Shown here in pieces: positions 16,743 through 25,506 of a stretch of DNA of 64,000 bases. A program made the translations under genes and the position numbers. The notes beneath the pieces were generated by a model that did no database searches, had not been told where the DNA came from, and saw only the letters and a program-made list of their open reading frames with translations. Origin of the DNA: Ideonella sp. (GTDB lineage Bacteria; Pseudomonadota; Gammaproteobacteria; Burkholderiales; Burkholderiaceae_C); the NCBI RefSeq assembly GCF_016702655.1, contig NZ_JADJDO010000005.1, forward strand, positions 186,001 to 250,000, read 5' to 3'. Positions within the stretch are counted from its first letter, which is position 1; every line of letters starts with the position of its first letter.

Positions 16743-19700
16743 ACTCCCGGAACAGCCTCACGGGCAGCGGTGTTTCGAGCATCCATACGATGCTCATCGG
16801 TCGATCGTCTTCTGCCGACTCGAGCATCACGCGTCCGCAGGCGCGATAGGCCTCGCCCTTGCGCGCGCGGACGAAGAGCTGGAATTGCCATCCGTTCGTT
16901 GAGCTCTCCAGATAGCGCCGACCGCTCGGGGTATCCGGTCCCGCGCTGTTTTGCGTCTGCCAGTGAAAGCGCTCGGCGCTGATCGCATAGTCGTGGTACG
17001 AAATGCTGTCGTGATAGCCCTCGCTCTTGTCGAGCGTCACGAACAGAAGTTCGGTTAGTCGAGCGGTCAGCGGCAGCACGCCGGCTTGGAAGGGCGCTCG
17101 ACGCGAAGCCGTCAACCAGCCGACTGCTGTCAGTACCTCGCGCGCGCCGTAGGCGGCGTGCAGGCACAGCGGCGTGTCTTCGAGCCCGGGTACCGCCTTG
17201 GCGCCCAGAGTGCTGCGGGCCTGCAGCAGGCCCGACAACTCGACCAGCTCAGTGGCAATGGCTGGGTGACGCTCGATGCGCTCGATGAAGGCGTCGGGGC
17301 CTGCCGCCTGCTCGTGCCGGCCGTCAATCTGGTAGGCCAGCATCTGGACGGACAGCGCCTCCTCCGCCTCGATTGCCGGCTGGCGGTCTTGGCGGGCGCC
17401 GACTGCGGCCATTACGTCTAGCCGCCATGGGTCGTCGGTATGCAGCAGATCACCGAAGCGGCGGCTGAAGTAGTCCTCTTCTGGGCCAGGCTCTGCGACG
17501 ATCAGTCCGGCATCTCGTTTCAGTGCCGTCCAGCCGCTGCGGCCCTGGCCGGTGCCCGCGCGGTAGACGTCTTCGAGTTCCAGCGCCTGGTCGTGCAGAA
17601 AGTCAGCTAGCCGCACCGAGGTCCGTCCGCGCAAGGCTGCGTAGGTTTGCAGCTCGGTCTTCAGGCGGCGCCAGTTCTGGTTCGTCAACGCGCGCAGGCC
17701 CTGCAGCACCTGCTCTCGCGTCTGGCGTTGCAGGTGGATGTGGCAGCCTGGCGGCAGGCTGCCGAAGCCGGTCTCGACGCCGTCCACCAGTTCGCGGCGC
17801 GACAGGCCGGTCAGGCTGGACAGCAGGCGATCGAACCGGAACTCGGCACGGTGCTGGCCGACAAAGTCGAGCACCAGACAGCTCTCCTTGTCCGGTGCCA
17901 GACGCAGGCCACGGCCGATCTGCTGCTGGAACAGCACCGGGCTCTGCGTGGGCCGCAACAGCAACAGAGTGTCGACCATCGGCAGGTCGATGCCTTCGTT
18001 GTAAAGATCAACCGTCACCAGCGCGCACAGCTCACCACTGAGCAGGCGTTGCGGCGCCCGGCGGCGGTCCTCGGTGTCTGTCGTGCCCACCACGCATGCC
18101 GCCGGCAGACCGGCGCGGTTTAGCCAATCCGTCATGAACTCGGCATGCGCAACGGACACGCAGAACACGAGGGCACGCGACCGGGATGCATCGGACGCCA
18201 GACGGCGCCACTCATTCACCACCAATCTGGCGCGCACATCGTTGCCCGTGACAAGGTTGTCGACCGCCTCGCGCTCGCCGGGTCTATCCCAAGGCACCGC
18301 CGAAAAGTCGGTGGCATCGTCGCAGGCGTAATACTCGAATGGAGCGAGCAGTTGCAGGTCAAGCGCATGCCACAGGCGCAACTCGACCGCCGGGCTGCCG
18401 TCGGGTCTGGTATCGAAGTACGGCGTGATCGGCTGCCCCTCGCTGCGCTCCGGTGTGGCGGTCAAGCCCAGCAGAACACGAGGGCGGACGGCCTTCACGA
18501 ATGCATCGAAGCGGGCGGCGGCGAGCCGATGGCACTCATCGACGACGACGGAATGCCAGTGGTCGGCGCCAACGCTGGCCACCAGGTCGCGGCTGGTCAC
18601 ACTGTCTATGGTTGCGAAGAGGTGGTCCCAGCGTTCGGGCTGGTGACCACCGGTGAGAAGGTCGCCAAATTCGGGGTCACGCAACACCTCGCGATAGGTG
18701 CGTAGGGCCTGGCGGAGGATCTCTTCGCGATGCGCCACGAAGAGAAGGCGCGGACGCCCGCCTTCGCTGTGGCAAGTGTTCCGATAGTCGAACGCCGCGA
18801 CCACCGTCTTTCCGGTGCCGGTGGCAGCCACCACCAAGTTGCGGTGCCGACCGTGCGCGCGCTCTGCCGCCAACTGCTCGAGCATGTCCTGCTGATAGGC
18901 CTTTGGCTGCAGGTCGAAGAAGCTGATCGTGCCGGTGGGCTCACCGCCGAAGGACTCGCGGCCGAGCGCCACGGCCAGCGCACGGCGGTGATCGACGTTG
19001 TCCGGGTCATAGCGCTGAAACTCGTTGTCGGCCCAGAGTGTCTCGAAGTGGGCGATTGCTCGGGCAAACAGTGCCTCCTGCGCGCGCTGGGTCAGCTTGA
19101 CGGTCCACTCCAGCCCACCTGTCAGCGCCGCTCCGGAGAGGTTGGCACTGCCCACGTAGGCCGAGCCAAAACCCGTCTTGCGCTGGAACAGCCAGGCCTT
19201 TGCGTGCAAGCGTGTGCGGCGGCCGTCGAGGGACACGCGAACCTCACATCCCGGCAGGCGCGCCAGCTCATCGAGCGCACGCGCCTCGGTTGCACCGGTG
19301 TAGGTAGTAGTCAGGATGCGCAGCCGCGTGGCACTCTGGCCCTGCGCGCCCGTGGCCGTGATCTGCTGCAGCACGTCCTGCAGCTTGCGGACCCCCGATA
19401 CGGTGATGAAGCTGACCAGGATGTCGACCTGATCGGCAGTGGCCAACTCGCGCCGGATCTCCTGGAGCAATGACGGAGAGCCCTTGCCGGCCGTGAAGAG
19501 CCAAGGGGCGGCGAGACCGATCTCGGGCGGCGCCCGGAACTGCCGATCGCGCTGCACGGCCCGCAGAACACGCAGTGGTTGCGCCACCAGGTCAATGACT
19601 TCGGCAGTGCTGCCCGGGGTGCCAGAGTCGCCTTCGGTGGCCAGCCGCTGCCGAAGCATCACCAGCACGTCGTTGACCAGCTCGAGTTGGCGCTTGGGCT

Positions 19701-19887
19701 TGTCGGTGTCGTCACCGGCAAGGTCGTCCAGGATCACACCGAGCTGGCGCGCAATCACATCAACCAGCAACTCGGAAGCGCTGCCCTTGAGCGACAGCAC
19801 ATCCGCGCTACCAGGGTTCAGGGCGGCGAGCGATCGAACCAGGCCCTCGGTGATCAGTAGGTCGTAGAGACCGTCCGACAGCGCCAT
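16720..19887 (-). CDS. PLD-nuclease/DEAD helicase/DUF3427 fusion protein
   Basis: 1055 residues from the ATG at 19887. It was chosen because MALSDGLYDLLITEGL is the usual family start and the Mrr gene's original stop lies 14 bases upstream; a TTG at 19929 would add 14. Roughly residues 170-310 are a phospholipase D-like domain (HAKAWLFQRK, GSANLSG). Residues 340-660 are a superfamily 2 helicase: Walker A AATGTGKTVVAA, box VVVDECHRLAAA, LLGLTATPER and QQIGRGLRLAPDK. The rest includes a DUF3427-type C-terminal domain. Such proteins occur in restriction and defence loci. It is probably cotranscribed with the Mrr gene. Confidence 0.9.
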   Translation of the reverse strand: MALSDGLYDLLITEGLVRSLAALNPGSADVLSLKGSASELLVDVIARQLGVILDDLAGDDTDKPKRQLELVNDVLVMLRQRLATEGDSGTPGSTAEVIDLVAQPLRVLRAVQRDRQFRAPPEIGLAAPWLFTAGKGSPSLLQEIRRELATADQVDILVSFITVSGVRKLQDVLQQITATGAQGQSATRLRILTTTYTGATEARALDELARLPGCEVRVSLDGRRTRLHAKAWLFQRKTGFGSAYVGSANLSGAALTGGLEWTVKLTQRAQEALFARAIAHFETLWADNEFQRYDPDNVDHRRALAVALGRESFGGEPTGTISFFDLQPKAYQQDMLEQLAAERAHGRHRNLVVAATGTGKTVVAAFDYRNTCHSEGGRPRLLFVAHREEILRQALRTYREVLRDPEFGDLLTGGHQPERWDHLFATIDSVTSRDLVASVGADHWHSVVVDECHRLAAARFDAFVKAVRPRVLLGLTATPERSEGQPITPYFDTRPDGSPAVELRLWHALDLQLLAPFEYYACDDATDFSAVPWDRPGEREAVDNLVTGNDVRARLVVNEWRRLASDASRSRALVFCVSVAHAEFMTDWLNRAGLPAACVVGTTDTEDRRRAPQRLLSGELCALVTVDLYNEGIDLPMVDTLLLLRPTQSPVLFQQQIGRGLRLAPDKESCLVLDFVGQHRAEFRFDRLLSSLTGLSRRELVDGVETGFGSLPPGCHIHLQRQTREQVLQGLRALTNQNWRRLKTELQTYAALRGRTSVRLADFLHDQALELEDVYRAGTGQGRSGWTALKRDAGLIVAEPGPEEDYFSRRFGDLLHTDDPWRLDVMAAVGARQDRQPAIEAEEALSVQMLAYQIDGRHEQAAGPDAFIERIERHPAIATELVELSGLLQARSTLGAKAVPGLEDTPLCLHAAYGAREVLTAVGWLTASRRAPFQAGVLPLTARLTELLFVTLDKSEGYHDSISYHDYAISAERFHWQTQNSAGPDTPSGRRYLESSTNGWQFQLFVRARKGEAYRACGRVMLESAEDDRPMSIVWMLETPLPVRLFREFSVLRGV

Positions 19888-19901
19888 GGAGATTCCGGGC
19901 T

Positions 19902-20090
19902 TCAATCGATCGGTCGCGTACCGCGGCAAGCCGGGTAACCCGTGCAGCCCCAGAACTCACCGCCCGCATTGGCACCGCGCTTGGCGGTACGGCGCACCAT
20001 CGGCTTCGAGCACAACGGGCAGTCTGTCGCCTGCGCCGAGGCCGCACCGGGCGCGGCGCAATTGGCGGCGTCTGCGCGCCACGGGCTGCC
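19902..20090 (-). other. Out-of-frame zinc-ribbon end of the Mrr gene
   Basis: Shifted relative to the Mrr frame, the sequence reads ATDCPLCSKPMVRRTAKRGA then GGEFWGCTGYPACRGTRPID. This is a topoisomerase-type zinc ribbon with four Cys, the normal C-terminus of this Mrr family, and ends in a proper stop 14 bases before the helicase ATG. It is cut off by one extra or two missing bases in the linker near 20070-20105. Confidence 0.75.
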
Positions 20091-20778
20091 GGGCGCCCGC
20101 CTTCGCATGCAGAATGAGGCCGACAAGTTTCGGCCCGTCTAGAAGCGTCACATTGCGCCCGCTCGCGAAGCTGGTGGCGTCATCAGTGAATCGCCCCGAG
20201 GTCACGACGAATCCGCCCGTGGCGCCGCGGGCGGCCATCACGCCGTACAGCTCGCGGACAACGTCGACGCCGACCTTCAGCGCTCGCCACTGCTTGCACT
20301 GCACGAGAAACTTCTCGCCACCGCTCTTGCCCCGCCTGGTCAGCACGAGATCCACGCCGCCATCGGCGCCACCGCCACCCGTCTCCACCACCTGGTAGCC
20401 CTGCAGTCGAAAGCCCTCGCCCACGAGCTGCTCGAACTCGCGCCAACTCATGCCATCGAGAGCGTCGCTCGCCCGGCTCTGCGCGACGTCGGAGACGAGA
20501 CCTCGGCGCGTCTTACGCCGCCACGCCGAGATGCCGGCTGCAGCCAGACAAAGGATTGGTAAGAGGTACTGGCCGGCGCCGGCCAGCGCCTTCCAGAGCC
20601 CCTGCGTCACCATGGCGCCTGCTTGCCCTGGTTGCGGGGCGCCGGCCAGTGGCTGTGCTGCGATCCTGTGGAGCAGCAGGTAGATCAGAAGCGCGAGGGT
20701 CACGCCTGCCCACCACGGCAGCAAGGCCACCAACTCGACGAGATCCTCGGCTGGACTGGTCTTCTTGCGTCTTGCCAT
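19957..20778 (-). CDS. Mrr-type restriction endonuclease, frameshifted before its zinc ribbon
   Basis: 273 residues as read. Two hydrophobic helices (about 20-38 and 68-85) precede the nuclease domain. The Mrr core has SWREFEQLVGEGFRLQGYQV, ADGGVDLVL (Asp143) and FLVQCKQW (Gln160, Lys162), the catalytic D-QxK set. After GLILHAKAGARQPVA the frame turns into low-complexity Arg-rich sequence; the expected zinc ribbon is in another frame. The nuclease core is intact, so activity may survive. It is first in the operon with the helicase gene. Confidence 0.85.
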   Translation of the reverse strand: MARRKKTSPAEDLVELVALLPWWAGVTLALLIYLLLHRIAAQPLAGAPQPGQAGAMVTQGLWKALAGAGQYLLPILCLAAAGISAWRRKTRRGLVSDVAQSRASDALDGMSWREFEQLVGEGFRLQGYQVVETGGGGADGGVDLVLTRRGKSGGEKFLVQCKQWRALKVGVDVVRELYGVMAARGATGGFVVTSGRFTDDATSFASGRNVTLLDGPKLVGLILHAKAGARQPVARRRRQLRRARCGLGAGDRLPVVLEADGAPYRQARCQCGR

Positions 20779-20983
20779 TGCGGTTTCGCTCTCTCGACTG
20801 CCGATGTTGTCTTTCTAGTGGCGCGCCGGCGCAGATTTGGCAGTCGTGCTGTGGGCGACACCGCAGGCCGCAGCGGCAATCCGACATCGCCACGCTGCGA
20901 TGCAGCATGCTCGACTAAGAAACCTGCTCAACTGCGCGCGGCGCGTGACTCTTGCTCTTGGCCCGGCGTGCGTCGACGTGCAG

Positions 20984-21060
20984 TGGTAGGCCGTGCTGGA
21001 CTTGAACCAGCGACCAAAGGATTATGAGTCCTCTGCTCTAACCAACTGAGCTAACGGCCC
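20984..21060 (-). tRNA. tRNA with CAU anticodon, probably tRNA-Ile2
   Basis: A 77-base cloverleaf including an encoded CCA end. The D arm is AGCTCAGTTGGTTAGAGC, the anticodon loop CTCATAA, and the T arm GCTGGTTCAAGTCCAGC. The T arm and most of the body equal E. coli ileX, and acceptor pairs C4-G69 and C5-G68 fit the TilS (lysidine) substrate, so Ile2 is favoured over elongator Met. The first pair would be G-U. The accessory region lies at its 3' end, the classic side for island integration. Confidence 0.92.
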
Positions 21061-21155
21061 CCTGCTGGGCATTGTAGGCAGCGCCCCTTGCCGAGCCCCG
21101 CCCGCGCGCCGCCACAATCGGGCCAAAGCGATCCCCGCCGCGAAGCCCGCTCCCC

Positions 21156-22697
21156 ATGTCGAACCTCCTCGACTCCCCGCGCCTGCGCCGGCTCGAGCGC
21201 GAGCTCGAGCGCGCGGCCACGTATGCCGAGTGGCTGGCCGTCGCCACCGAGCACGACCGCGTGACCGGCGCCGACGCCTGGCGCGCGAGCGACGAGACGG
21301 ATCTGCTGCACGCGGCGTCGATCCGGCGCAGCATCGCGCGGCTGCAGCGCATGCGCGCGGCGGGCGAGGGCTGGGCGCTGCTCGATCGCTTTCAGGAGGC
21401 GCTGTTCCGCCACCAGGGCGAGTTCGTGCAGCCCGAGCTGTACCACCACGCGCTCACCGGCACCAAGCAGGTGGTGACGGACTTCTTCGACGAGCTGCAG
21501 GCCTGCCTGGCCTACCTGCTCGAGGTCGAGGTCGACGGCGTGGACGATGCCTACCGGCTCGAGCAGTTGAAGCGCATCGGCCGCGTCTACGGCCGGCCGG
21601 CGCTGCTGCTGTCGGGCGGCGCGCTGCTGGGGCTGTATCACTTCGGCGTCATCAAGACGCTGTTCGAGCAGGACTTGCTGCCGCGCACGATCAGCGGCTC
21701 GAGCATGGGCTCGATCATGGCGGCGTGGACCTGCTGCCACACCGACGACGAGCTGCGCGCGATGTTCGCCGACCTGAGCCTGATCCCGCGCGATGCGCTC
21801 GAGCGCCTGCCGATGCGCGAGATGCTGCGCCAGGGCACGGTGATGGACCAGGCCAAGCTCGGTCGCTTCCTGGCCAAGGTGCTGCCCGACATGACGTTTG
21901 CCGAGTCGCTGCAGCGCTCGCGGCGGATCCTGAACGTCACCGTCTCGCCGCTCGCCACGCGGCAGACGCCGCGGCTGCTCAACTATCTGTCGGCGCCCGA
22001 CGTGCTGGTGCGCCGCGCGGTGCTCGCGTCGTGCGCCGTTCCGCTGGTGTTCAAGCCGGTGCAGTTGCAGGCGCGCCGGCCCGGCAAGCCGGTCGAGCCG
22101 TGGATGACCGACGAGCTGTGGGTCGACGGTTCGGTGGGCGGCGACCTGCCCTTCCAGCGGCTGACGCAGATGCTGTCCATCAACCACTTCATCACCTCGC
22201 AGGCGAATCCGCATGTGGTGCCCTTCCAGGCGCTGGTGGGCGAAGGCAAGGGGCTCGTCTCGGCGGCGGCGCGCATGAACCGGCGCATCCTGCAGGGCGC
22301 GTCGGCCGAGGTGCTCGACTTCGCGCGCCGCATCGTGCCCGGCGAGCGGCTGCGCGACCTGCTCTCGGGCGTGCATTCGGTGGCGAGCCAGGAGTACGCG
22401 AGCAGCGACATGCACATCCAGCTGCCGTTCCGGCCGGCGCTGTATGCCAAGGTGCTGAGCAACCCGACGTTCCGCGAGTTCCAGCAGTACATCCGCATCG
22501 GCGAGCAGGCCACCTGGCCGCGGCTGGCGATGATCCGCGACCGCACGCGCATCAGCCGGCTGATCGGCACGCACATCGGGGTGCTGATGCGGCGGATCGA
22601 GGCGGCGGCCCCCCGGCTGGATGCAGCCGGCCCTTCGCGCCTTGGCCGAAGGCGCTCACCCGCTCGGTCGAACTCGATCAAGAGCCAGATGCCATGA
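21156..22697 (+). CDS. Patatin-like phospholipase with DUF3336 domain
   Basis: 513 residues. The N-terminal ~140 residues are the helical DUF3336 region. The patatin domain has the oxyanion loop SGGALLGLYHFG, nucleophile elbow SGSSMG and catalytic Asp in VDGSVGGD. It should hydrolyse acyl esters of phospholipids or storage lipids. No signal peptide is seen; membrane association is likely. The last 25 residues are basic and low-complexity. A second, unrelated patatin lies at 56.2 kb. Confidence 0.92.
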   Translation: MSNLLDSPRLRRLERELERAATYAEWLAVATEHDRVTGADAWRASDETDLLHAASIRRSIARLQRMRAAGEGWALLDRFQEALFRHQGEFVQPELYHHALTGTKQVVTDFFDELQACLAYLLEVEVDGVDDAYRLEQLKRIGRVYGRPALLLSGGALLGLYHFGVIKTLFEQDLLPRTISGSSMGSIMAAWTCCHTDDELRAMFADLSLIPRDALERLPMREMLRQGTVMDQAKLGRFLAKVLPDMTFAESLQRSRRILNVTVSPLATRQTPRLLNYLSAPDVLVRRAVLASCAVPLVFKPVQLQARRPGKPVEPWMTDELWVDGSVGGDLPFQRLTQMLSINHFITSQANPHVVPFQALVGEGKGLVSAAARMNRRILQGASAEVLDFARRIVPGERLRDLLSGVHSVASQEYASSDMHIQLPFRPALYAKVLSNPTFREFQQYIRIGEQATWPRLAMIRDRTRISRLIGTHIGVLMRRIEAAAPRLDAAGPSRLGRRRSPARSNSIKSQMP

Positions 22698-22832
22698 CCG
22701 CGCGCAAACACGCTTCATCGACGACGGCACCGCCGATACAAGCGGCTGCATGCGCTGGCATTCACGAAGGCATCGTTGCGCTGGTTCATGGCGCCCGGCA
22801 TGCCGCAGCACGCAGCGTGAATGCGGTGATGA

Positions 22833-23060
22833 CCTCCACCTGCTGGCTACCGCGATCACGCACCGCCGCACTTCCACGCGATCTACGGTGAATTCGAGGT
22901 GACGGTAGCGATCGACATGGGCGAGGTGAATGGGGACTTGCCCAAGCGGGCCTTGGCTCATGTTCAAGAGTGGCGTACGCTTCATCGCGAAGAACTGCTC
23001 GAGACGTGGATGCTGGCGCGCGCCAGCCGTCCGCTTCCGCGGATCGAGCCACTGGAGTAG
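22833..23060 (+). pseudogene. 5'-truncated DUF4160 gene
   Basis: The frame reads YRDHAPPHFHAIYGEFEVTV then LPKRALAHVQEWRTLHREEL, ending IEPLE. This is the body of DUF4160. Its start (about 15 residues, normally Met to the YY strand) is absent: a stop at 22830-22832 lies eight codons before DHAPPHFHA and no start codon follows until well inside the domain. The DUF2442 partner is five bases downstream. Confidence 0.7.
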
Positions 23061-23065
23061 GAAGC

Positions 23066-23311
23066 ATGTTGCCTCGCATCAAGGAAGCCCGCTACGTCGC
23101 GAATCACACCGTCTGGCTACGGTTCAGCGACGGAGCAGAAGGTGAAGTAGACCTGACCAGTGAGCTCTACGGTGAGGTGTTCGAGCCACTCAAGGCACCC
23201 GAGTACTTCAAGAGCTTTCGCGTTGATCCTGGCCTTCATACGCTGGTATGGCCAAACGGCGCTGACTTCACGCCTGAGTTTCTCAGGTCCACATTGCGCG
23301 TTGCCGCCTGA
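23066..23311 (+). CDS. DUF2442 protein
   Basis: 81 residues from an ATG after GGAAGC. MLPRIKEARYVANHTVWLRF, GAEGEVDLTSELYGEVFEPL and VDPGLHTLVWPNGADFTPEF are the DUF2442 pattern. These small proteins are commonly encoded next to DUF4160 in toxin-antitoxin-like pairs of unproven action. Here the partner is broken. Confidence 0.85.
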   Translation: MLPRIKEARYVANHTVWLRFSDGAEGEVDLTSELYGEVFEPLKAPEYFKSFRVDPGLHTLVWPNGADFTPEFLRSTLRVAA

Positions 23312-23426
23312 CCGCGCGTCCGAGCCGACATGACTTCGGCAAGCGGCTCACCGCGAACGAGCGGCCGACGCATCGTCGAGGCCCAGCAACAGGGCATGCG
23401 ACGCGCGAACTGTGGCGACGCGCGGC

Positions 23427-24446
23427 CTACTTCTGGCTCAACGCGTTCGAGACGAGCCGCGAAGTGATGTCGACGATCTGGATCATGCGGTCGTAGGCCA
23501 TGCGCGTGGGGCCGATGACGCCCAGCGTGCCGACGATCTGGCCGTCCACCACGTAGGGCGCCGAGACGACCGACAGCTCCTCGAACGGCACGACCATGCT
23601 CTCGCCGCCGATGTAGATGCGCACGCCCTCGGCACGGCTGCTCACGTCGAGCAGGCGCATGAGCTGCGTCTTGTGCTCGAAGAGGTCGAAGAGCTTGCGC
23701 AGGCTGCCGAGGTCGCCCGAGAAATCCTGCACCGCGAGCAGGTTGCGCTCGCCGGCGACCACGACCTGCTCCTGGCTGTCGGCCACCGCCTCCTGGCCGG
23801 CCTGCACCGCGGCCTGCATCAGCGCGGTGATCTCGCCGCGCAGTGCGTCGACCTCGCGCTTGAGGCGCTCGCGCACCTCGTCGAGCGTCAGGCCGGCGTA
23901 GTGCGCGGTGAGGTAGTTGCTCGCCTCGACGAGCTGGGCCTGGGTGTAGTCCTGCGCGGTGAAGATGACGCGGTTCTGCACGTCGCCGTCGGGCGCGACC
24001 ATGATCACGAGCACGCGCCGCTCCGACAGGCGCAGGAACTCGATGTGGTGGAAGACGCCGGGCTTCCTCGGCGCGGTGACGACGCCGACGAAGTGCGACA
24101 GGCTCGACAGCAGTTGCGCCGCGTTGGCGATCACGCGCTGCGGCTGGTCGGCCTGCAGGCTGGGCTCGGGTTGCGCGGGGTCGGGCGCGAGCGGCGCGCG
24201 CTGCGCGGTGAGCATGGTGTCGACGAAGAGCCGGTAGCCGCGCGCGGTGGGCACGCGCCCGGCGCTGGTGTGGGGGCTCGCGATCAGGCCCAGGTCTTCC
24301 AGGTCGGCCATCACGTTGCGGATCGTGGCCGGCGAAAGCTCGAGGCCGCTCGCGCGCGACAGCGTGCGCGAGCCGATCGGCTGGCCGTCCGCGATATAGC
24401 GTTCGACCAGGGTCTTCAGGAGGGTCTTGGCACGCTCGTCGAGCAT
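23427..24446 (-). CDS. hrcA: Heat-inducible transcription repressor HrcA
   Basis: 339 residues from the ATG at 24446; a 24-residue longer reading would overlap the nadK start. The winged-helix end (RYIADGQPIGSRTLSRASGL then ELSPATIRNVMADLEDLGLI) is followed by the GAF-like domain (VGVVTAPRKPGVFHHIEFLR, VIGPTRMAYDRMIQIVDI). HrcA represses groESL/dnaK operons at CIRCE elements together with GroEL. It is divergent from nadK. No CIRCE element is seen in the gap between them, so hrcA is probably not controlled from there. Confidence 0.96.
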   Translation of the reverse strand: MLDERAKTLLKTLVERYIADGQPIGSRTLSRASGLELSPATIRNVMADLEDLGLIASPHTSAGRVPTARGYRLFVDTMLTAQRAPLAPDPAQPEPSLQADQPQRVIANAAQLLSSLSHFVGVVTAPRKPGVFHHIEFLRLSERRVLVIMVAPDGDVQNRVIFTAQDYTQAQLVEASNYLTAHYAGLTLDEVRERLKREVDALRGEITALMQAAVQAGQEAVADSQEQVVVAGERNLLAVQDFSGDLGSLRKLFDLFEHKTQLMRLLDVSSRAEGVRIYIGGESMVVPFEELSVVSAPYVVDGQIVGTLGVIGPTRMAYDRMIQIVDITSRLVSNALSQK

Positions 24447-24503
24447 CGTCTTCGTTACCGGTTCGGGCTCGATTCTGCGGCCCTTTGGCGCAGGTCGCTG
24501 TGG

Positions 24504-24509
24504 TGTAAT
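24504..24509 (+). promoter_or_regulatory. -10-like hexamer directly before nadK
   Basis: TGTAAT ends eight bases before the nadK ATG. If used, transcription would start at or next to the start codon and give a leaderless mRNA. No convincing -35 is present at the right distance (TTGGCG at 24485 is 13 bases away). Confidence 0.3.
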
Positions 24510-24516
24510 CCCGCGC

Positions 24517-25392
24517 ATGGCCGCCCGCTTTCGTCATGCTGCGCTCGTGGGCAAGTACCAGGCCCGCGGCATCCGCGGCGTGCTCGAGGAGATCGCGCAT
24601 TTCCTGGCCCGCGAGGGGCTCGACGTGTCGCTCGAGCGCCAGACGGCGCTCTCCACCGGCATCACGGGCTATGGGGCGCTCGAGCCCGACGCGATCGGCC
24701 GCGAGTGCGACCTCGTGGTCGTGCTCGGCGGCGACGGCACCATGCTCGGCATCGCGCGCCAGCTGGCGCGCTACGGCACGCCGCTCGTGGGCATCAACCA
24801 GGGGCGGCTGGGCTTCATCACCGACGTGGCGGTGGGCCAGTTCGCCGAAGCACTCAAGCCCATGCTCGCGGGCGACTTCGAGGTCGAGCACCGGACCATG
24901 CTCGAAGGCGGCGTCGAGCGCGACGGCGACCGCATCTTCGCCGCGGTGGCGTTGAACGACGTCGTCGTCAGCCGTAGCCACACGTCGAGCATGATGGAGG
25001 TGCGCGTCGAGATCGGCACCGAGTTCATGGCCAACCTGCGCGCCGACGGGCTGATCCTCGCCTCGCCGACCGGCTCGACGGCCTATGCGCTGTCGGCCGG
25101 CGGGCCGATCCTGCACCCGAGCATCGGCGGCTGGGTGCTGGCGCCGATCGCGTCGCACACGCTGTCCAACCGGCCGATCGTGCTGCCCGACGACACCGAG
25201 GTCGCGATCGAGATCGTTGCCGGGCTCGATGCGAGCGTGAACTTCGACATGCAAAGCCTCGCCAGCCTGCTGCCCGGCGACCGCATCCGCGTGCGGCGCT
25301 CGCAGCACCGCGTGCACTTCTTGCATCCGCGCGGCTGGAGCTACTACGCCACGCTGCGGCGCAAGCTGCATTGGCACGAGGGCGTGGTGTGA
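24517..25392 (+). CDS. nadK: NAD kinase
   Basis: 291 residues. The motifs VVLGGDGTMLGIAR (GGDG) and NQGRLGFITDV, ALNDVVVSR and ADGLILASPTGSTAYALSAG identify ATP-dependent NAD+ kinase, the only source of NADP+. No ribosome site precedes the ATG, which fits the -10 hexamer just upstream and a leaderless message. The gene leads a same-strand series with recN and rapZ, broken by a palindromic repeat. Confidence 0.96.
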   Translation: MAARFRHAALVGKYQARGIRGVLEEIAHFLAREGLDVSLERQTALSTGITGYGALEPDAIGRECDLVVVLGGDGTMLGIARQLARYGTPLVGINQGRLGFITDVAVGQFAEALKPMLAGDFEVEHRTMLEGGVERDGDRIFAAVALNDVVVSRSHTSSMMEVRVEIGTEFMANLRADGLILASPTGSTAYALSAGGPILHPSIGGWVLAPIASHTLSNRPIVLPDDTEVAIEIVAGLDASVNFDMQSLASLLPGDRIRVRRSQHRVHFLHPRGWSYYATLRRKLHWHEGVV

Positions 25393-25396
25393 ACTT

Positions 25397-25490
25397 GGCC
25401 CCCAAGACGCCTGCGGCGTCGTCCCCCCGAGGGGGAGGCCGGCCGCCTTGGGGCGGCCCGGCGGCGGCCGGCGGCGCCCCCGACACATCT
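25397..25490. repeat. Palindromic repeat between nadK and recN
   Basis: CCCCAAGACGCCTGCGGCGT, CCCCCCGAGGGGG and CTTGGGGCGGCCCGGCGGCG follow one another. Outer arms CCCCAAG/CTTGGGG flank two hairpins, GACGCC-TGC-GGCGTC and CCCCC-GA-GGGGG. It is a full-length example of the family and nearly the same as the copies at 28157-28390. Confidence 0.9.
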
Positions 25491-25506
25491 GCGACTCCGC
25501 GCGGCA

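Noticed and set aside
20779..20983. Attachment site next to the tRNA
   Set aside because: No duplicate of the tRNA 3' end and no integrase gene were found in the window.
24447..24516. CIRCE operator for HrcA autoregulation
   Set aside because: No TTAGCACTC-N9-GAGTGCTAA-like sequence is present between hrcA and nadK.
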